Notes under the pieces: generated by a model
The model's database searches: none
The model's input: the letters and a program-made list of their open reading frames with translations, nothing else
What the model was told of the DNA's origin: nothing
DNA from: Candidatus Paracaedibacter symbiosus
GTDB taxonomy: Bacteria > Pseudomonadota > Alphaproteobacteria > Paracaedibacterales > Paracaedibacteraceae
Assembly: GCF_000757605.1 (NCBI RefSeq)
Contig: NZ_JQAK01000001.1
Span: 1,514,627 to 1,578,626 of the forward strand
Reading direction: 5' to 3'
DNA length: 64,000 nucleotides
Made by a program: the position numbers and the translations under genes
In this document: positions 59,316 to 64,000 of the stretch, piece after piece
Position numbering within the stretch: the first letter of the stretch is position 1
Layout: each line of letters opens with the position of its first letter

Positions 59316-61035
59316 AAATATCATCCGGCGGATGATGGCAAAATTTAAATTTTATCGGCCCAAAACTTACACGCTTTATAACTTTCCGCAGCATATTTTC
59401 CGCAACAGTTTGCCAGTTATTTTGTTTGGTATTTCAGCGTATAGCGTTCTTTTCTACTATCCCATAGCCTCAGGCGATGCATTGGACACCAGTTTTATGT
59501 GGGTGACAGCCATTGTGATGATTCGCACTTCTTTTATGGTATTACGGATTTTATTTGCCTCACGCCATATGCGAGCAACGGAGAAAAACCGTCAATCGTA
59601 TATTTCTTCCTATCAATTTGCCTTAGCGATTGCGCAAATTTTAGTGACAGGAATTATCTTTGCAGAACTTGGAGTAATTCTTGGGGCGGGTGATCAGATC
59701 TACCAAGTCTGGCTCAAAATTTTAAGTTTTGGAGTGACGAGTTTACTGATCCTTGCGATTTGGAAGATCCGTTTTTGGGGTATAGCTAAGTTTGAATTTG
59801 AAGATGAAAACTGCTCAAATCTCGCAATGATGGGCATTAAGCTTGTGCAGCTGCTAGGTAACTATTGGCATTGGTTTATTTCTTTTGCCTTAGTGTTAAG
59901 CTTTTTCCTTTATTTTATTGGGATGACGACGCACAGTTTATTTGTTGCTAGTGCTACGGCGCTGACAGTATTTATAACGGCGATCACTTTATGGCTGCGA
60001 AATGCCTTGAAAAAGCTGCATAGCTGGTTAGAGCGCAAAGTCGCCGAAGAAGATAGTCGACTTTTCCTGTCGTTATCAGCCCAACCTAGAATGGCCTTAA
60101 TTAATTTCTTACAATTCCTGCTTCACACAATTTATATTATTTTGTTATTTCAAACATGGGGGGCGGATCCCTTTGGACTGATTGCCAACAAAACTGTCCA
60201 TCCTTATTTGGCAAGCGCTATTTCGATTGTATTGATTGTTGCCATCATTCGCCTTTTATGGATTTGGACGAATTACATTGCAACGAGTCATATTCAGGCA
60301 AAAGTAATTAATGGCCGGAAAATTGAACCAAGCTTATTTGCTAAGACCATTACTCCCATCTTACAAAGCGTTGGCCATTGGGTACTAGCAATTACGGCGA
60401 TTATTTTGATTCTAGAAGAAGTGGGCATTCCAATTATGCCAATCATCTACGGTATCAGCGTGATCGGTATTGCTATCAGCTTGGGTGCGCAAAGCCTTGT
60501 TAAAGACTTAATCAATGGTATCTTAACGTTGATGGAAGGAAACATTGCCGTTGGGGAAGTGGTGGTTATTGGACCGCATACGGGAACCGTTGAGTCACTC
60601 TCTTTAAGAGGGGTTTCCTTACGTCATTCAACAGGGGCCTTGCAGACGATTCCTTTTTCGGAAGTGTCTAACATTATCAATAAATCGCGGGATTATACCT
60701 CCATTACTATTGAGCTTCCCTTTCCCTATGAGACAGAAATGAGCAAAGTGCGTGAAGTGTTGCAGGCGGCTTATAATGATACTATCGCTGATCCTTTCTT
60801 CCAACGGATGGTGATTGATCCTGTGAGTATTGCAGGGATTGACCGGTTTACAGATGCTGGCTTTGTGATAACTGGCTCCATTCGAATTAAACCAGATCCT
60901 AAAAACCGATTTGTTCGCGCGTTTAATCAAAAACTAAAAACCTATTTAGAAACGGAAAAAATCACTCCACCTAGTTCAGCGCAAACGGTGATTATTAATA
61001 ATACTAAAGCTGAAGTGACGCCGGCCGAAAAATAA
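59191..61035 (+). CDS. MscS-family mechanosensitive channel, membrane and C-terminal part
   Basis: The authentic coding part begins around 59242-59260 (NALNIMLTVLVAFAVGAAVE); the ATG at 59191 is only the first in frame and overlaps the upstream piece. About ten membrane helices are followed by the MscS pore helix and beta domain: GISVIGIAISLGAQSLVKDLINGILTLMEGN, then VGEVVVIGPHTGTVESLSLRG and the C-terminal alpha/beta domain. Such channels open under hypo-osmotic shock. Downstream of the degP gene on the same strand. Confidence 0.8.
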   Translation: MPRHQKPLPKLRIIFPKKSNAKNALNIMLTVLVAFAVGAAVENIIRRMMAKFKFYRPKTYTLYNFPQHIFRNSLPVILFGISAYSVLFYYPIASGDALDTSFMWVTAIVMIRTSFMVLRILFASRHMRATEKNRQSYISSYQFALAIAQILVTGIIFAELGVILGAGDQIYQVWLKILSFGVTSLLILAIWKIRFWGIAKFEFEDENCSNLAMMGIKLVQLLGNYWHWFISFALVLSFFLYFIGMTTHSLFVASATALTVFITAITLWLRNALKKLHSWLERKVAEEDSRLFLSLSAQPRMALINFLQFLLHTIYIILLFQTWGADPFGLIANKTVHPYLASAISIVLIVAIIRLLWIWTNYIATSHIQAKVINGRKIEPSLFAKTITPILQSVGHWVLAITAIILILEEVGIPIMPIIYGISVIGIAISLGAQSLVKDLINGILTLMEGNIAVGEVVVIGPHTGTVESLSLRGVSLRHSTGALQTIPFSEVSNIINKSRDYTSITIELPFPYETEMSKVREVLQAAYNDTIADPFFQRMVIDPVSIAGIDRFTDAGFVITGSIRIKPDPKNRFVRAFNQKLKTYLETEKITPPSSAQTVIINNTKAEVTPAEK

Positions 61036-61582
61036 AACTGATAGAGGAGGGGTGGGTACCCTGTTAGAGGCACCTATTTTTCTGAATTACTATTCTCCAG
61101 AGTCAATCTTATATAGTAATGCATCACCTGAGCGGAGGGTTTCCACTGTATAACATAATGCCTTTGCTTGTACTCGTAGTTTATTAATAATGGGGTACAA
61201 AATGCATGCAAGCCTCTGATGATGTTTGTGCTTCTTGTAAAACAATTAGCTCACCAGTGGAGTCAGTATTTGAAGTTTCTGTGTGTCCTTTAGGAATTGA
61301 CCTACTCCCTCTCGCGGGAGGGACAGCAATACCTCAGGATTCAAAGGCAGGAAGTATAATTGATTCCAAACTTTTAGTGGAGGAAGCAAAATCAGCAGGG
61401 ATTCCATCACCGTTCTGGAGGGCGACCCTAATAACTGATACCCAGAACTGCGAGTTATTAGCGGGTTATTAGAACGTTAAGAACAAAGATAACAACCATT
61501 AGGGAGGTATTTTTCTCCCTTACTGTCGTATGCTAAATCCTTGTAAAGAAAATGTCAGTTTTCCCATCCAATTTATTATACG
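61036..61582. other. Intergenic region, possibly a decayed gene
   Basis: An 88-codon plus frame (61206-61472) lacks a ribosome binding site. On the minus strand, partial frames read FWVSVIRVALQNGDGIPADF and, further on in another frame, INKLRVQAKALCYTVETLR, interrupted by stops. This pattern suggests an old, broken minus-strand gene, but I recognise no family in it. Confidence 0.3.
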
Positions 61583-62014
61583 TCACTTTTTTTCGGAAGG
61601 TTCTGGCTCATCAGCTAAGCGTTTAGTTGCTAGAATGCAAAAATCAACTTTACCTTCCGGGCAATTTTGCCGGCAAGCTTGTCCCAAACCAGGATCAACC
61701 CGGCAGCGAATTGCTTTGCAGGAATCTTTACAAATTTTAGTCAGCAGAATTAAGCCAGCCCTTTTTTGTGGATCTTCAACAGACCCTGATTTTTGGTCAA
61801 TCACCTCTTTAACAGATTCATTGATTTCAAAAAGCTTTTCTACCAATGGACGATTTTTGACTTGTTTAATATTTCTTAAAATATGTTCCTTGGAATAGAT
61901 TGGCCAATGGGTAATGTCTTCCACCTTGAAATAGGTCATAACGGCAAGGACGAGGAACACACCAAGGACTAAAAAGGGGAGTATATATTTTCTTTTATTT
62001 TGGTACATTGACAT
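61583..62014 (-). CDS. Membrane-anchored Cys-rich orphan protein
   Basis: 143 residues. One N-terminal membrane helix (residues ~9-28, ILPFLVLGVFLVLAVMTYF) is followed by a soluble domain with six Cys in its second half: ICKDSCKAIRC, ACRQNC and DFCILA. The spacing suggests disulfides or a small metal site outside the cytoplasm. A basic start (NKRKY) predicts the domain faces the periplasm. No family recognised. Confidence 0.55.
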   Translation of the reverse strand: MSMYQNKRKYILPFLVLGVFLVLAVMTYFKVEDITHWPIYSKEHILRNIKQVKNRPLVEKLFEINESVKEVIDQKSGSVEDPQKRAGLILLTKICKDSCKAIRCRVDPGLGQACRQNCPEGKVDFCILATKRLADEPEPSEKK

Positions 62015-62158
62015 TTGTCCTCTTTTTACCTTAAGTTTACCATGTTAACCTTTAAACCAAGGTTAACATTTTTTTCTTGATTGTGAGTAGCACATTTACC
62101 AGATAACAACAAGATACACTGAATTCACATGTGCTACAAAAGCATAAAAGGGAGTATA

Positions 62159-62251
62159 ATGATGGGAGCAGAATTTGGGTTTACGGTGAGCGCCGCGGCG
62201 AGTATCGCTGTTTACTTGTTTATTATGGTTATTTCCACAGAAGGCCTTTAG
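62159..62251 (+). CDS. Small single-helix membrane protein, 29-30 residues
   Basis: Tandem ATGs at 62159 and 62162 encode MGAEFGFTVSAAASI followed by AVYLFIMVISTEGL. AAAGGGAG sits four bases before the first and seven before the second ATG, a very good ribosome binding site. One hydrophobic helix spans most of the peptide. It resembles in size the small accessory subunits of membrane enzymes but matches none I can name. The 3' end shares an imperfect GAAGGCC/GGCCTTC hairpin with the end of the convergent DUF882 gene. Confidence 0.45.
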   Translation: MMGAEFGFTVSAAASIAVYLFIMVISTEGL

Positions 62252-62276
62252 ATCTACAGAAAAGCCTAGGGCCTTC

Positions 62277-62930
62277 CTAAGCAAGGCCCCAGGAGCGAAC
62301 CCGTCCTGTATCTACATGGACAAAAGTCGCATAACGGCCGACTCCACCCACTTTTAGAGATTTGGCAGCGTGTTGAACTTGCTTTAAACTGCGCCCTGGA
62401 ATCACAATATCTGCTGCTTTGCCACATAAGTGCTGACTTTTTTTGGCAACACCTGAACTTTGGGAAGCAAGGATTTTGTTGGTTTTTGGAGAACGATAGC
62501 CAGAAATTAGATGAATCGGCTCTTTCGTATCCACGAGGTCTGTGATCGTCGTCAGTAGTCTTAATAATTCTGGGTCAATGGCATGGACATCACCCGTACG
62601 ATGGTCTCTGAAATGATGATTAATCGTGCGTAATTGTTCTTCGATAAAATTCCCCTCCGCCCAAAATACATGATTTTTTAAAGTCTCACCAGTATGCGTA
62701 TTATGGAGAGAGAGAGCAAGTTCCGGTCCTTTTATGATAGGGGCTGTAGGTGGTGTCGCCAGTGCAAACCCTTCAGGCAATGTTGGCGCAGAGAGACGTT
62801 TGGGGATAAGAAGACCTGACCCTGCCACAATAGACATCAATCCAAGATGGCTAAGCGATTGTAAAAAACGACGGCGTGAGGTAGATGCAGTTACAATTTC
62901 CTCAATCAGTAGACTGTTTGCTTGAGACAT
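62277..62930 (-). CDS. DUF882/YcbK-family peptidase with Tat signal (M15A-like)
   Basis: 217 residues. The N-terminus has a twin-arginine motif SRRRFLQSLSHLGLMSIVAG, so it would be exported folded. The catalytic domain shows SGYRSPKTN, SQHLCGKAADIVI (zinc His and Asp) and YATFVHVDTGRVRSW (second His). E. coli YcbK (MepK) is a murein endopeptidase cutting mDAP-mDAP crosslinks; the same role is likely. Full length for the family. Confidence 0.88.
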   Translation of the reverse strand: MSQANSLLIEEIVTASTSRRRFLQSLSHLGLMSIVAGSGLLIPKRLSAPTLPEGFALATPPTAPIIKGPELALSLHNTHTGETLKNHVFWAEGNFIEEQLRTINHHFRDHRTGDVHAIDPELLRLLTTITDLVDTKEPIHLISGYRSPKTNKILASQSSGVAKKSQHLCGKAADIVIPGRSLKQVQHAAKSLKVGGVGRYATFVHVDTGRVRSWGLA

Positions 62931-62976
62931 AATTTCCCCCCTCTTTATGCTTACAGTAGTTTTATTAGGCTTGGAG

Positions 62977-63010
62977 AAAACAGCCTTCCCCGTTAAGAGA
63001 GGGCTGTTTT
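62977..63010 (-). terminator. Rho-independent terminator of the 63037 gene
   Basis: AAAACAGCC (62977-62985) pairs with GGCTGTTTT (63002-63010), with further CTTCCCC/GAGAGG pairing inside. Read leftward it lies about 27 bases after the stop of the secreted protein gene; both sides have A/T runs, so it may work both ways. Confidence 0.7.
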
Positions 63011-63036
63011 TTAGGGCCTATAAGAGACCCAAAACA

Positions 63037-63495
63037 TTAACGGACGCCGAAACAGCTGAGAATGCTTGTGGTGATGCTTGAAAAGAATGATTTAACTTGA
63101 GTAGTTGCTGCATTCCAGACAGTGGCTGCTTTGTGTTTAAAGCTTGGCTTCTGCGCATTTGCTTCCAGTTCTCGTTGACCATAATACTGCTTAGCAATTT
63201 CGGCATTAACGGCCGCAGCTTCTTTAATGCTTTTTACACGCACCATTCCCGCTTCCTGCTTATCAAGATTTTCGTAAAGCAGATTGCCATCAACTTTAGC
63301 ATCCATCACACTCTTGCTTAGGTCTGAGGTTTCAAGATCATCAAAAGGAGAGAAGCATAGACTTTTTGTCATAGACATACTTCCTTCCATTGAATTAATC
63401 TCTATGATTAGATCAGAGCTTGTGTAATTTGCAAAAGCTGTTCCTTGTAGAAGAACTGCTAGTATAGTTAAACTAAGTAGTTTTTTCTTTTTCAT
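63037..63495 (-). CDS. Secreted orphan protein, 152 residues
   Basis: Has a clear signal peptide (KKKKLLSLTILAVLLQGTAFA, cleavage after AFA near residue 22). The mature part has no recognised domain; a helical segment (KEAAAVNAEIAKQYYGQREL) precedes a C-terminal SSITTSILSCFGVR, which could be a short amphipathic or membrane-contact helix. GAGG-type sequence precedes the ATG. Single gene with its own terminator. Role unknown. Confidence 0.6.
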   Translation of the reverse strand: MKKKKLLSLTILAVLLQGTAFANYTSSDLIIEINSMEGSMSMTKSLCFSPFDDLETSDLSKSVMDAKVDGNLLYENLDKQEAGMVRVKSIKEAAAVNAEIAKQYYGQRELEANAQKPSFKHKAATVWNAATTQVKSFFSSITTSILSCFGVR

Positions 63496-63611
63496 TTTTT
63501 TTTCCTCTATAGTCGCTGGTTGCGAATAATGTAATTAAGAAGCCGAAACTTCTCACTTAAGCAAGGTCTCTTTTTAGGAGAACAATGCTTAAGAGGGCTA
63601 GTGGTTTTCCA

Positions 63612-64000
63612 CTATTTTTTTGCTTGTTGCTTCGTAATCTTAGCAACAGCTTGTTTTTTCTCTTTTATGAGCTTCTCATACAATGGTGTAAAGCTATAGA
63701 ATAAGTCATGATCTTTCGCTAATTGTGGCATTTGAGATATCATCAATTCTTGGAGCGCATGTTCATTTTCAACAAACTCTAACACCTCAGCTTCAGAAAG
63801 TGTTTTCTTTTTGAAGTCGATGATCGCCTGGTGAATTAAGTTAATTTCTTCATCTGTCATAGCGAAGATATTTTTAATGCGTTCACCTTTGTGCACCATA
63901 TTTAAAATTCCGGCTAGGTATACTTTATTAAAGATTCCTTGCTCAGACTTAGTTGTTGGAATGGACGCGTAGCAATCAAGATCATAGGCAGTCACCTCAA
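63612..64000 (-). CDS. Unrecognised protein, partial at the window edge
   Basis: At least 129 codons; the frame is still open at base 64000 (a Glu codon precedes the GTG at 63993-63995, which itself lacks a spaced ribosome binding site), so the gene probably begins outside. It is hydrophilic and helical, with TDEEINLIHQAIIDFKKKTL and a Lys-rich tail (KEKKQAVAKITKQQAKK). No signal or membrane segment is visible in the part present. Confidence 0.5.
   Translation of the reverse strand, partial: EVTAYDLDCYASIPTTKSEQGIFNKVYLAGILNMVHKGERIKNIFAMTDEEINLIHQAIIDFKKKTLSEAEVLEFVENEHALQELMISQMPQLAKDHDLFYSFTPLYEKLIKEKKQAVAKITKQQAKK

Noticed and set aside
61206-61472. 88-codon plus-strand frame
   Set aside because: No ribosome binding site and no recognisable pattern; listed only as part of the intergenic description.

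Overview
The window reads as chromosomal DNA of an AT-leaning alphaproteobacterium. Markers for this are the fused ispDF, the ~1,600-residue NAD-glutamate dehydrogenase, the DUF1476/F1-ATPase zeta-type inhibitor, the TIGR01459-like HAD protein, a DivL-like pseudokinase and the mdh-sucCD-sucAB-lpd block. Orphan secreted proteins, decayed gene pieces and dispersed palindromic repeats would fit a host-associated lineage such as Holosporales (Paracaedibacter/Odyssella/Caedibacter-like). That placement is inference, because no rRNA lies in the window.

Layout. 1-5.1 kb: the end of a DHA2-type MFS exporter, tsaB-rimI (minus), a D-Ala-D-Ala dipeptidase, mnmA and ispDF. 5.1-8.7 kb: an orphan gene, a SagB-type dehydrogenase preceded by a tiny reading frame, and a LysR regulator. 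8.8-12.9 kb: miaB, phoH, ybeY, corC. 13.3-15.5 kb: zeta inhibitor and Atm1-type ABC exporter. 15.6-19.8 kb: MshL/PilQ-type secretin, a TraD-like small protein, a Sel1 protein and a nitronate-monooxygenase-like protein. 20.1-25.5 kb: tsaC/sua5 and uvrA, then a minus-strand set (Lon-N domain, Trm112-like, DUF971). 25.75 kb: tRNA-Gly(GCC). 26.6-34.5 kb: NAD-GDH, PCu(A)C copper chaperone, rapZ, asparaginase. 34.9-40.7 kb: accessory region with two orphan exported proteins, HAD and crcB on minus, and a short prepilin-peptidase-like gene. 40.8-50.8 kb: carboxylesterase and the TCA operon, with an unknown gene inserted between sucD and sucA. 50.9-61 kb: divL-like, mrp, hflK-hflC-degP and a large MscS channel. 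61.6-64 kb: small orphan membrane/secreted proteins and a Tat-exported DUF882 peptidase.

How the genes work together. mdh, sucCD, sucAB, lpd and NAD-GDH carry carbon from glutamate and 2-oxoglutarate through the lower TCA cycle, and asparaginase feeds aspartate. tsaB, tsaC, miaB, mnmA and Trm112 serve tRNA modification or its support. phoH-ybeY-corC belong to RNA processing. hflKC-degP handle envelope proteolysis, and DdpX and DUF882 act on peptidoglycan.

Most notable: (1) three genes are broken by a one-base change in a short A tract (MFS at 26-32, the large exported protein at 35492-35497, MscS at 59237-59258). (2) At least two families of dispersed palindromic elements sit in intergenic gaps. 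(3) The DivL-like kinase has Tyr in place of the phosphoacceptor His. (4) An orphan SagB enzyme follows a 30-codon TTG-started frame. (5) Gene remnants survive: an S1-protease piece after uvrA and a truncated paralogue after mrp. I did not find a complete transposon, a CRISPR array or an obvious defence system.
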